The notes beneath the pieces were generated by a model. That model saw nothing but the letters and a program-made list of their open reading frames with translations, made no database searches and was not told the DNA's origin. DNA of 64,000 bases from Blautia glucerasea (GTDB lineage: Bacteria > Bacillota > Clostridia > Lachnospirales > Lachnospiraceae): assembly GCF_013304385.1 (NCBI RefSeq), contig NZ_JAAITU010000018.1, positions 1 through 64,000 of the forward strand, in the 5' to 3' direction. The position numbers and the translations under genes are program-made. Shown here piece by piece: positions 16,501 through 23,620 of this stretch (position 1 is the stretch's first letter; every line of letters begins with the position of its first letter).

Positions 16501-17711
16501 TAGGTAAGAATGAATTTACACCTGCAGAAGGGTATGATATCACACTTGCAAATGCTGAAACAGGCGAAGAAGTAACAGGTGAAGCAAAAACAGATGCACA
16601 GGGTAAGGTAAGCTTTAAGATCGGTACACCTGGTACCTATGTGGTAAAAACAGTTACAAATGAAAATGTGGAAAGCATTGTACTGCCTTATGCACAGATC
16701 CAGGTTAAGGAAAAAGCACCGGTAATTCTGGAAAATGGTACCTACCTTGTAAAGGTGATCAATAACAACAAAATGTTTAATGTGATCAATAATAGCTGTG
16801 TCCTTAAAGTGGAAAACAGAAAGATGACAGCAGAGATTTCTCTTCACGGAAAAGGCTATGATTACATGTATGCAGGAATAAAAGAGGAGGCAGCGGCAGC
16901 TGGTGAGGCTGCATGGTCCCACTATTATGAAAAAGAAATTGCAGTGAATAACGGAGATAAGGTTGAAATGGGACCATGGTATACCTATTCTCTGGCTGTT
17001 TCAGCACTGGATCAGGAAATTGCTTTTTCTGTTCGTAATATCAGGGATGGTGTCTGGTTTGACCGTAGACTTACTTTCCTTACAGAAGGTATCCAGAAAA
17101 TCAATACCCCACAGCCTACCCCAACTGTAACACCGACTCCAACGGTAGAGCCTACTGCTGCGCCACAGCCTACTGCAGTACCGCAGCCAACAGAGGCACC
17201 AAAGTCTGTAACTGTAGCGGCCAAGAAACTGACGGTCAATACATCCACCATGTATCTGAAAGTCAAGAAATCAGATACCATTGGCGTGATCGTTGCACCA
17301 TCCAATACAACGGATAAGGTAACATATAAGTCCTCCAAAAAATCTGTTGCAACTGTTGATAAAAACGGAAAAGTAACCGCTAAAAAAGCAGGAAAAGCTG
17401 TGATCACAGTAAAAGCAGGAAAGCTTACCAAGAAGGTTACGGTTGTTGTTGGAAAATATGCAAAGAAAGTTACAAAGCTGAAATTTGCAAAGAAATCAAT
17501 GACTTTGAAAAAGGGCAGTATGCAGTTCCTGAAGGTAACTGTGAAACCAAAGAAAGCCACTACAAATCTGAAATGGAAGTCTTCTAATACCAAGGTTGTT
17601 ACTGTTGATAAGAATGGAAAAGTCACTGCTAAAAAAGCAGGAACTGCCTGGATCACAGTCCGTGGCGATGGGAAGAAAGCATCTATTAAGATTAAAGTAA
17701 AATCAAAATAA
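13566..17711 (+). CDS. Giant cobalamin-riboswitch-controlled surface protein with transcobalamin-like domain
   Basis: A 1381-residue secreted protein. Signal peptide 1-27 (ends PAFA); acidic linker to about 110. Beta-rich units opening with (D/N)GTY lie at about 113-212, 225-332 and 1056-1172; they recall NEAT-like ligand-binding modules, not proven. Carboxypeptidase-regulatory/PEGA-like units occupy about 477-722 and a FIVAR-like helical bundle 729-800. A DUF4430 (transcobalamin-like C-terminal) domain spans 808-935, with TVFVNKNPG, RATVIDALVDLHKELFGEEY, VGFRVNGKY and LKEGDVLSVF. An Ig-like unit covers 945-1048, a Pro/Thr linker 1180-1212, and two Lys-rich Big_2 repeats 1215-1381. No LPXTG or final membrane helix. 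The frame is open to 13386, but that stretch holds the riboswitch terminator; the ATG at 13566 has AAAGGAGG and begins the signal peptide. Confidence 0.85.
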   Translation: MRKKSNALLALLLTGAMTVTSVSPAFAAEDFSADAEVQAVQDVTEEEFDADVSDVQGQDDLGEVEDVEDVFTSGEEPSDPDTGDASFGLTDGNTEEYVQDDLLLAASSEEKYQDGTYTPESFTFQGGSGKVTITCPKVTITRGKVTATVVFSSSSYNKLVVDGDEYLPVSGTEYTGSVFQVPAVLNQDMEITGTTVAMTAAHDITYTIHIKLNVPMVTPAPDRLEDGTYQAAVKADSGFPAEACTLLVKDGEIDAVVTLKNGDYDRLYVGDALDAVNEKDDKLIAYRPSEDGTKHIFWPLAVDKLDTLFQVAARKTDKTWTDHYVKILSSSVTKVSDEVQAPDQAAEAAKFLYRNYVDDVISTTGGVTKDGSTYHVAYYNSYKGAVSGISLKRPSAKEYKSGWFFSDWSIFKSTVKQQPAKSQTYSLDTSKRTQEQQVTATLKLYDPSVEDAAINDDSAQPLAEYTYKLVFAAKPDTCQVTFRAVNSKTGEVIPEAQITVTNNTTKEEVTGTEGIYQLKSGQKYTVQAQSEGYIAEGTKGDAVAKQTSFTAAFDETVDLSLTAEADSKHKVTFKIVDAEGKEVPEAVLTITNEAPAEDGSYTLWDNCTYFYRVTAEGYQVVRSKFIKPLEDQEVVVTLTALKNYQASIKIRAKSGHLAVVNPKVLSVTYKKNGATFTVEPSEDGTYPMVETVAYTYTFAADNYQSATANWTATGTEGPVELEGVLSKETAKALLEDAIAAAKELSDEMTEGDGAGQWAAGSKETLNAAIQAAEEIYAKENAADDDYKTAKDALQSVVSGLSQNENAESINITVFVNKNPGEAPVKMAMNVTADDAAKVTPTDSKKKDNYNKSSDMEKRATVIDALVDLHKELFGEEYIANPTQYLMCGSRGAGTGFLLGQKSFINFVGFRVNGKYVASDPRMCRLKEGDVLSVFSATTVANPAYLQFEQQETTVNQNEEFTLTLTGDSYYMDEDINRTVGKNEFTPAEGYDITLANAETGEEVTGEAKTDAQGKVSFKIGTPGTYVVKTVTNENVESIVLPYAQIQVKEKAPVILENGTYLVKVINNNKMFNVINNSCVLKVENRKMTAEISLHGKGYDYMYAGIKEEAAAAGEAAWSHYYEKEIAVNNGDKVEMGPWYTYSLAVSALDQEIAFSVRNIRDGVWFDRRLTFLTEGIQKINTPQPTPTVTPTPTVEPTAAPQPTAVPQPTEAPKSVTVAAKKLTVNTSTMYLKVKKSDTIGVIVAPSNTTDKVTYKSSKKSVATVDKNGKVTAKKAGKAVITVKAGKLTKKVTVVVGKYAKKVTKLKFAKKSMTLKKGSMQFLKVTVKPKKATTNLKWKSSNTKVVTVDKNGKVTAKKAGTAWITVRGDGKKASIKIKVKSK

Positions 17712-17753
17712 AATCAAAATAAAAGATCAAAGAAATCATTTGAAATAGTAAAA

Positions 17754-17793
17754 CCCCTGGAGCCTGATATATCCTATCAGCTCCAGGGATTTT
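17754..17793. terminator. Bidirectional terminator between surface protein and mntP
   Basis: CCCTGGAGC-CTGATA pairs with TATCAG-CTCCAGGG around 17755-17788 with one bulged base, flanked by AAAA before and TTTTT after. It serves both converging genes. Confidence 0.85.
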
Positions 17794-17798
17794 TCGTT

Positions 17799-18383
17799 CT
17801 AAAACATATTGCTGAGGAAGATCTCCACACCTATGGCGATCAGGATGATGCCGCCAAGTATCTCTGCTTTTCCGGCGAGCTTTGTACCGAATTTCTTACC
17901 AAGCTTCAGACCGCCCATACAGATCATGAATGTGACGGCAGCAATAATCAGGGAACAGACCAGTGCCATGACCCAGCCATAATCGGAAATGGTAAAGCCA
18001 ACAGAAAGTGCATCAATGGAAGTAGCTACACCTTGAACCAGCAAAGCCTTAAGGCCAACGACCGTATGGGGATGCTCAGAATCATCTGGCCGTATACCAC
18101 TGATCAGAAGCTGCCCTCCAATGATCACAAGAAGGATCAAAGCAATCCAGGGAATAAATTTACGGAAAGACTGGAAGTAATTGGCAATTGTGTGTACGCA
18201 GATCCATCCGGTCATAGGCATCAGGGCCTGAAAGCCTGCGAATACACCGGCTATGGTAAGCATTTTACCAGGCTTCATGTCCGGCTCTGCCAGACCATTG
18301 GCAAGGGAAACAGAAAAGGCATCCATGGCCAGTCCGACTCCCAGCAGTACGCTGTTAAAAACAAATAGTAAATTCCATTCCAT
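17799..18383 (-). CDS. mntP: Manganese efflux pump MntP
   Basis: A 194-residue membrane protein with six predicted helices, the usual MntP size. The two conserved metal-path motifs are LLGVGLAMDAFSVSLANG near the N-terminus and QGVATSIDALSVGFT in the second half, each with its Asp. The ATG at 18383 is preferred, with AAGGAG 8 nt upstream and the family start MEWNLLFVFN; an upstream in-frame extension lacks a site. MntP exports Mn(II) under manganese excess. The usual yybP-ykoY manganese riboswitch was not recognised upstream; instead there is a structured element at 18412-18461. Confidence 0.92.
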   Translation of the reverse strand: MEWNLLFVFNSVLLGVGLAMDAFSVSLANGLAEPDMKPGKMLTIAGVFAGFQALMPMTGWICVHTIANYFQSFRKFIPWIALILLVIIGGQLLISGIRPDDSEHPHTVVGLKALLVQGVATSIDALSVGFTISDYGWVMALVCSLIIAAVTFMICMGGLKLGKKFGTKLAGKAEILGGIILIAIGVEIFLSNMF

Positions 18384-18411
18384 ATCAGTATCTCCTTTGT
18401 TTAATGATAGA

Positions 18412-18461
18412 TTTACCCATAAAAAATCCCATATACAGTGCAAAAGTTGTATATGGGTAAA
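18412..18461. promoter_or_regulatory. Alternative-pairing hairpin upstream of mntP
   Basis: The segment TGTATATGGGTAAA (18448-18461) can pair either with CCCATATACA (18428-18437, 10 bp, 10-nt loop) or with TTTACCCATA (18412-18421, 10 bp). It lies 29-78 nt upstream of the mntP start. It could be an operator for a DtxR/MntR-type regulator or an RNA switch. It does not show the conserved yybP-ykoY core. Confidence 0.5.
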
Positions 18462-18599
18462 ATAACACTCCCTCACAGGAATTAATTGTATCCATACAAT
18501 AGCAAAAAAGAAGAGCGCTGTCAATTATTTTTATCAATAAGGAATATAAAAGCGGGGTGTTAATCCCGCAATATGCGAATAAAGGGAAGGATTGTGGGA

Positions 18600-18627
18600 G
18601 TGCAAAGCACGGAACAATCCGTGTAAT
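18600..18627. repeat. 28-bp dispersed repeat, copy 2
   Basis: It differs from 12943-12970 at two positions and contains the perfect hairpin CACGGA-ACAA-TCCGTG. Both copies lie upstream of genes for cofactor or metal acquisition. Confidence 0.65.
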
Positions 18628-18659
18628 CATGATTTTGGCAAAAGAAGAAATGGATGTAG

Positions 18660-18688
18660 TTGACAAATGGTTTGATGGGACTTACACT
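18660..18688 (+). promoter_or_regulatory. Promoter of feoAB
   Basis: A perfect TTGACA (18660-18665) and TACACT (18683-18688) with 17-nt spacing, 51 nt upstream of the start codon. Confidence 0.75.
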
Positions 18689-18700
18689 AAAAATTACAAA

Positions 18701-18715
18701 TGATAAAAATTATCA
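18701..18715. promoter_or_regulatory. Fur box controlling feoAB
   Basis: TGATAAAAATTATCA is a 15-bp dyad that matches the 7-1-7 Fur consensus (TGATAATNATTATCA) at all but one position. It covers the expected transcription start just after the -10 box, so Fe(II)-Fur should repress feoAB. Confidence 0.78.
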
Positions 18716-18738
18716 ACTATGAAAAGAGGAAATGCAAT

Positions 18739-21084
18739 ATGACATTAAAGGACTTACCTATTGGAAAAACAGCTACTGTACAGTCCGTAGGAGGAGACGG
18801 GGTTTTACGACAGCATTTTCTGGATATGGGACTGATACCACAGGCTGACGTTACCATGGTGAAATATGCTCCCATGGGAGACCCTGTAGAACTAAGGATA
18901 CATAGCTATGAATTAACCTTGCGCCTGGCAGATGCACAGAAGATCATTGTGGAAAATGTACGGGATGCAAAAGCTGCACCGCCTAATAAAAGAAAGAAAG
19001 CGATTCCTCACCCCGGACTTGGGGAAGGTGGAAAGTTTCACAGCAAAAAAGAAGAAACACCGCTTCCTGAAGGGGAGAAGCTGACCTTCGCCCTTGTGGG
19101 AAACCAGAACTGCGGAAAAACAACTTTATTTAATCAGCTGACAGGTTCTAATCAGCATGTGGGCAATTTCCCAGGGGTGACAGTTGACCGTAAGGATGGC
19201 GTGATCCGGGGAAATGAGAATACGCTTGTGACGGATCTTCCGGGAATTTATTCTATGTCACCTTATTCCAGTGAGGAGATCGTAACAAGAAATTTTGTGT
19301 TGGATGAGCATCCAAAAGGAATCATCAATATTGTTGATGCAACCAACATAGAGCGAAATCTTTATCTTACCATGCAGCTGATGGAGTTAAATATTCCTAT
19401 GGTGCTTGCACTGAATATGATGGATGAAGTAAGGGAAAATGGGGGTTCCATACTTGTGAACCAGATGGAGGAAATGCTGGGAATTCCGGTAGTGCCCATC
19501 TCAGCGGCCAAGAATGAAGGAATCAATGAATTGATCAGCCATGCTATCCATGTGGCAAAGTATCAGGAACGGCCAAGACGGATGGATTTTTGTGATGCAA
19601 ATGAAGATGGCGGTGCTGTACACAGATGCCTGCATTCAGTCATGCATCTGATCGAAGATCATGCGGAACGGACACAAATTCCCCTTCGTTTTGCAGCAAG
19701 CAAGCTGGCTGAGGGAGACCCGATCATACTGGAAAGACTGCAGCTTGATGAAAATGAAAAAGATGCTCTTGAGCATATTGTTTCACAGATGGAAAGTGAA
19801 AGAGGGCTGGACAGGGCAGCAGCGATCGCACATATGCGCTTTGACTTTATAGAAAATGTATGTGATGAGACGGTTGTAAGACCCAGGGAGAGTAAAGAGC
19901 ACTTAAGAAGTGAAAAAATAGACAGGATACTTACCGGAAAATATACTGCACTTCCCTGCTTTGCCGGTATCATGGGGCTGGTGTTCTGGCTCACCTTTGG
20001 TGTGATCGGCAAAGGACTGTCCGATCTTCTGGATATGGGTATTACCAGTTTAACAACTATGGTAGATCATGGACTTGAGGCATGGAATGTTAATAAGGTG
20101 CTTCATTCTTTGATCATTGACGGCATATTTAATGGTGTTGGAAGTGTTTTAAGCTTTCTTCCGATCATTGTCACTTTGTTTTTGTTTTTATCATTGCTTG
20201 AAGATAGCGGATATATGGCAAGGGTTGCTTTTGTTATGGATAAGCTTCTTCGTAAGATCGGGCTTTCCGGGCGAAGCATTGTGCCTATGCTGATCGGATT
20301 TGGATGTACGGTTCCAGGTGTAATGGCCAGCAGAACACTTCCCTCAGAACGAGACAGGAAGATGACCATATTGCTTACGCCTTTTATGAGTTGTTCTGCA
20401 AAGCTTCCGATTTATGCTTTTTTTGCAGCTGCTTTTTTCAAACAGTACGCCGCACTTGTAATGATCCTTTTGTATTTTGGGGGTATTTTTATAGGAATCA
20501 TTATGGCGCTGCTTTTTGGGAAAACCATGTTCAAAGGAGAAGCGGTTCCTTTTGTAATGGAACTTCCTAACTACCGGATGCCAGGAGCTAAGAATGTAGG
20601 CCATCTTCTTTGGGACAAAGCCAAGGATTTTCTTCAGAGAGCTTTCACAGTTATTTTTGTTGCAACCATTGTGATCTGGTTTTTACAGACCTTTGATCTG
20701 CACCTGAACCTGGTAACAGACTCCAGGAACAGTATTCTGGCTGTGGTTTCTGGCTATATTGCACCATTGTTTGCACCTCTCGGATTTGGGGACTGGAGGA
20801 TTTCAACCGCATTGATCACAGGCTTTATGGCAAAGGAAAGTGTGGTTTCTACGCTGTCTGTGCTGCTTGGTAAAACAGCATCCCTGGCCGAGATACTGAA
20901 TCCGCTGGGAGCAGCCAGTCTGCTTGTTTTCTGCCTTTTGTATACGCCATGTGTGGCTGCCATAGCCTCTATTAAAAGGGAATTGGGAGCACGATGGGCA
21001 TCAGGAGTTGTGGTTGGACAGTGTGTGATCGCATGGATTGTGGCTTTTGTTGTAAGAATGATTGGAATTGCCATTGGATTTTAA
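18739..21084 (+). CDS. feoB: FeoA-FeoB fusion, ferrous iron transporter
   Basis: A 781-residue fusion. Residues 1-75 are a FeoA SH3-like domain (LPIGKTATVQSVGG, LRQHFLDMGLIPQADVTM), and 76-114 a basic linker. The cytosolic G domain follows with G1 GNQNCGKTT (121-129; Gln replaces the usual Pro of GNPNxGKT), G3 DLPGI (166-170) and G4 NMMD (226-229). The membrane part carries two Gate motifs (e.g. GLSGRSIVPMLIGFGCTVPG) with the conserved Cys, and ends in the SIKRELGARWA segment and a last helix. The ATG at 18739 has AGAGGA 8 nt upstream. It imports Fe(II) under anaerobic, iron-poor conditions. No FeoC is seen. Confidence 0.95.
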   Translation: MTLKDLPIGKTATVQSVGGDGVLRQHFLDMGLIPQADVTMVKYAPMGDPVELRIHSYELTLRLADAQKIIVENVRDAKAAPPNKRKKAIPHPGLGEGGKFHSKKEETPLPEGEKLTFALVGNQNCGKTTLFNQLTGSNQHVGNFPGVTVDRKDGVIRGNENTLVTDLPGIYSMSPYSSEEIVTRNFVLDEHPKGIINIVDATNIERNLYLTMQLMELNIPMVLALNMMDEVRENGGSILVNQMEEMLGIPVVPISAAKNEGINELISHAIHVAKYQERPRRMDFCDANEDGGAVHRCLHSVMHLIEDHAERTQIPLRFAASKLAEGDPIILERLQLDENEKDALEHIVSQMESERGLDRAAAIAHMRFDFIENVCDETVVRPRESKEHLRSEKIDRILTGKYTALPCFAGIMGLVFWLTFGVIGKGLSDLLDMGITSLTTMVDHGLEAWNVNKVLHSLIIDGIFNGVGSVLSFLPIIVTLFLFLSLLEDSGYMARVAFVMDKLLRKIGLSGRSIVPMLIGFGCTVPGVMASRTLPSERDRKMTILLTPFMSCSAKLPIYAFFAAAFFKQYAALVMILLYFGGIFIGIIMALLFGKTMFKGEAVPFVMELPNYRMPGAKNVGHLLWDKAKDFLQRAFTVIFVATIVIWFLQTFDLHLNLVTDSRNSILAVVSGYIAPLFAPLGFGDWRISTALITGFMAKESVVSTLSVLLGKTASLAEILNPLGAASLLVFCLLYTPCVAAIASIKRELGARWASGVVVGQCVIAWIVAFVVRMIGIAIGF

Positions 21085-21089
21085 AAAAA

Positions 21090-21138
21090 TGACTATTTTT
21101 CATTTTTTAAAAAAATAATATTGACTATTGGTCATTTT
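21090..21138. promoter_or_regulatory. Direct-repeat operator at the MMPL promoter
   Basis: TGACTATT-NNN-CATTTT occurs at 21090-21106 and again at 21122-21138, 32 bp apart. The second copy forms the dyad TGAC-TATTG-GTCA, as seen in TetR-type operators, and overlaps the -35 box. The regulator is unknown. Confidence 0.45.
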
Positions 21139-21148
21139 GCGTTATACT
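21121..21148 (+). promoter_or_regulatory. Promoter of the MMPL transporter gene
   Basis: TTGACT (21121-21126) and TATACT (21143-21148) with 16-nt spacing, just downstream of the feoB stop. Confidence 0.65.
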
Positions 21149-21183
21149 ATTCAACGAAGAAAATCGTTAAGGAGATGACATAA

Positions 21184-23268
21184 ATGGTCAAAGTAGGAAA
21201 GTGGATAGCCAAACATAAGGTACTTGTTCTGCTGATCGGGCTGTTGCTTGTATTCCCGTCTATGATCGGAATTGCGAAGACAAGGGTCAACTACGACCTG
21301 CTCAGTTATCTGCCGGAGACACTGGAGACAGTGAAGGGGCAGGATATCATGGTGGATGAATTCGGAATGGGTGCTTTTTCCATGGTAGTTGTGGAAAACA
21401 TGGAGATGAAGGATATTCAGAAACTGGAAGATGAATTCAGCCAGGTAGAGCATGTGAAAGATGTTCTCTGGTATGATGATGTGGCAGATATCAGCCTGCC
21501 AGTGGAGATGATTCCCCAGGATCTTAGAGAAGCCTTTTTCAAGGGAGACGCAACCATGATGCTGGTGTTGTTTGATAATACCACATCATCGGATGAGGCC
21601 ATGGATGCACTGACAGAGCTTCGGAAGCTTGCCAATAAGCAGTGCTTTATCAGTGGTATGACAGGTGTTGTTACGGATATTAAGAATATTGCCATGAAGG
21701 AACTGCCGATCTACGTGGTGATCGCAGCTGTGCTTAGTTTGGTGGTATTGGAGCTTACATCCGGATCCTTTGTGGTTCCGTTCCTGTTCCTGCTTAGTAT
21801 CGGGCTTGCTATTTTGTATAACCTGGGAAGCAATATCATTTTTGGAGAAACTTCCTATATTACACAGGCACTGACAGCTGTCCTTCAGCTTGGTGTAACA
21901 ATGGATTATTCTATTTTCCTTCTGAACAGTTATGAGGAAAATAAAAAGAGATTTCCGGAAGATAAGAATCGTGCCATGGGTCATGCCATTGCCAATACCT
22001 TCAAGTCTGTAGCCGGAAGCTCTGTAACTACAGTGGCAGGTTTTATAGCCCTATGTGTTATGACCTTTGCCCTGGGCCGTGATCTGGGTATTGTTATGGC
22101 AAAGGGCGTTGTGATCGGTGTTATCTGCTGTGTGACTATTCTTCCTGCCCTGGTGCTTTTCTTTGATAAGCCGATTGAGAAGACACAGCATAAGCTTTTG
22201 CTGGCAAAGATGGATAAGCCGTCTGCATTTATTACAAAGCATTATAAAGCATGGATCCTGGTATTTCTGGTGTTTTTATTACCTGCAATTTACGGAAACA
22301 ATCATACAAAGATTTATTACAATATTGCTGAATCCCTTCCAGCTACATTGGACAGCAATGTGGCTAACGATGAGCTGAAGAATGTTTTTGACATGAGTAA
22401 TATCCATATGATTATGATGGATAAGAACATGGATTCCAAAGAAAAACAGAAAATGCTGAATGAAATCGATCAAGTGGATGGTGTGAAGTGGAGCATCAGC
22501 ATGAATTCCCTGATCGGTCCTACCATACCGGATTCTATGATCCCTGAAGATATTAAGAAAATCTTCAAGGGAAAAGATTATGAGCTTGCATTTATCTGCT
22601 CCGAATATGGTTCTGCTACAGATGAGGTAAATGCACAGATCAAAGCCATTGACAAGATCGTGAAAAGTTATGACAAGAGTGGTATGGTGATCGGAGAGGC
22701 ACCTCTTATGAAAGACCTTCAGGATACTACAGATGCAGACCTGGTAAGGGTAAATGTAATCTCTATTGGAGCTATTTTCCTGATCATTATGTTCCTGTTT
22801 AAGTCCATTTCCCTGCCAATCATTTTGGTAGCAGTGATCGAATTTGCTATTATGATCAATATGGCGATTCCGTTCTACCAGGGCGTCAGCCTTCCGTTTG
22901 TGGCAAGTATTGTGATCGGTGCGATTCAGCTGGGAGCTACAGTTGACTATGCGATCCTGATGACCACCCGTTATCAGAGGGAACGTCAGCGTGGTAAGGA
23001 CAAAATGGAATCCATCAGCATCGCTCATAAGACCAGCATGCCGTCTATCATCAGCAGTGGACTGAGCTTCTTTGCTGCCACCTTTGGAGTATCCTGTTAT
23101 TCTCAGGTTGAGATGATCGGGTCTATCTGCACACTGCTTGCACGTGGAGCCATTATTAGTATGATCGTTGTTCTGTTTGTTCTGCCGGCTATGTTTATGA
23201 TCTTTGATAAGCTGATCTGCAAAACATCTATCGGATTTCTTGGTGACAGAAAAGCAGCAGTAAAGTAA
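21184..23268 (+). CDS. MMPL/RND-superfamily membrane exporter
   Basis: A 694-residue transporter built as two similar halves, each one helix, an extracellular domain, then five clustered helices (12 in total). The first half opens with MVKVGKWIAKHKVLVLLIGL, an extracytosolic part with LLSYLPETLETVKGQ, and helix 4 with the DYSIFLLNSYEE proton-relay region (VTMDYSIF). The second half repeats this with VDYAILMTTRYQRE. Both Asp-Tyr pairs, typical of MMPL proteins, are kept. GGAG precedes the ATG. Firmicute members export lipids or drugs under TetR/MarR control; a dyad overlies its promoter. The substrate is unknown. Confidence 0.9.
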   Translation: MVKVGKWIAKHKVLVLLIGLLLVFPSMIGIAKTRVNYDLLSYLPETLETVKGQDIMVDEFGMGAFSMVVVENMEMKDIQKLEDEFSQVEHVKDVLWYDDVADISLPVEMIPQDLREAFFKGDATMMLVLFDNTTSSDEAMDALTELRKLANKQCFISGMTGVVTDIKNIAMKELPIYVVIAAVLSLVVLELTSGSFVVPFLFLLSIGLAILYNLGSNIIFGETSYITQALTAVLQLGVTMDYSIFLLNSYEENKKRFPEDKNRAMGHAIANTFKSVAGSSVTTVAGFIALCVMTFALGRDLGIVMAKGVVIGVICCVTILPALVLFFDKPIEKTQHKLLLAKMDKPSAFITKHYKAWILVFLVFLLPAIYGNNHTKIYYNIAESLPATLDSNVANDELKNVFDMSNIHMIMMDKNMDSKEKQKMLNEIDQVDGVKWSISMNSLIGPTIPDSMIPEDIKKIFKGKDYELAFICSEYGSATDEVNAQIKAIDKIVKSYDKSGMVIGEAPLMKDLQDTTDADLVRVNVISIGAIFLIIMFLFKSISLPIILVAVIEFAIMINMAIPFYQGVSLPFVASIVIGAIQLGATVDYAILMTTRYQRERQRGKDKMESISIAHKTSMPSIISSGLSFFAATFGVSCYSQVEMIGSICTLLARGAIISMIVVLFVLPAMFMIFDKLICKTSIGFLGDRKAAVK

Positions 23269-23288
23269 CATCATAATATATACAATTT

Positions 23289-23321
23289 ATATCAGCTGGG
23301 AGTCAATCCCCCAGCTGATAT
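23289..23321. terminator. Perfect 12-bp hairpin after the MMPL gene
   Basis: ATATCAGCTGGG (23289-23300) pairs with CCCAGCTGATAT (23310-23321) over a 9-nt loop. No U-tract follows; its last bases run into copy 2 of the 99-bp repeat. Confidence 0.6.
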
Positions 23322-23415
23322 AGCCTCCGGCAGGATTGCAGAGGTGCGCAGGAGAAGTATGTCATGCAATTGCATGACGCGCACCTCGCAGCAAGAATGC
23401 CGAGGCATTCTTGAA
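23317..23415. repeat. 99-bp two-hairpin repeat, copy 2
   Basis: Identical to 5112-5210, including both hairpins. It stands between the MMPL stop codon and a Rho-independent terminator (23420-23462), in the same orientation relative to the upstream gene as copy 1. Confidence 0.9.
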
Positions 23416-23419
23416 AACC

Positions 23420-23462
23420 GGGAGCTGTCTGGTAAGATATACTGTGGCAGCTCCCATTTTTT
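23420..23462 (+). terminator. Rho-independent terminator
   Basis: GGGAGCTG (23420-23427) pairs with CAGCTCCC (23448-23455) and is followed by ATTTTTTT. It closes the MMPL transcription unit after the repeat. Confidence 0.8.
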
Positions 23463-23464
23463 TA

Positions 23465-23493
23465 TTGAACAACAGACATGGAATATGTATAAT
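23465..23493 (+). promoter_or_regulatory. Promoter of larB
   Basis: TTGAAC (23465-23470) and a perfect TATAAT (23488-23493) with 17-nt spacing. Two similar segments with TTCACAGG follow at about 23503 and 23527 and may be a regulator site. Confidence 0.65.
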
Positions 23494-23620
23494 GATTACT
23501 GTTCACAGGAATTTATAAACTGTTGTTCACAGGCTGATTTATGTGAATAGAAATACGTATCATATGGTTCGTAAGACAGGAAAGCATAAGACTTTGCCGG
23601 AACATGAAGGGATAGATAGA

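Larger units (their letters stand above)
18384..18738. other. Divergent region between mntP and feoAB
   Basis: This 355-nt gap contains the mntP leader hairpin, a 28-bp dispersed repeat (18600-18627), and the feoAB promoter with its Fur box. GGATTGT (18589-18595) is also complementary to ACAATCC (18614-18620), giving a larger hairpin around the repeat. Confidence 0.6.

Noticed and set aside
17012-17656. 214-codon minus-strand frame with repeated FPAFLAVTFPFLSTV motifs
   Set aside because: The repetition is the reverse reading of the two Big_2 repeats, not a real repeat protein.
22279-23274. 331-codon minus-strand frame opposite the MMPL gene
   Set aside because: It mirrors the codon pattern of the MMPL gene, is rich in His, Asn and Cys, and has no family features.
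23289-23321. Considered as part of the 99-bp repeat
   Set aside because: The hairpin precedes and only touches copy 2; copy 1 lacks it, so it is a separate structure of the MMPL gene's 3' end.
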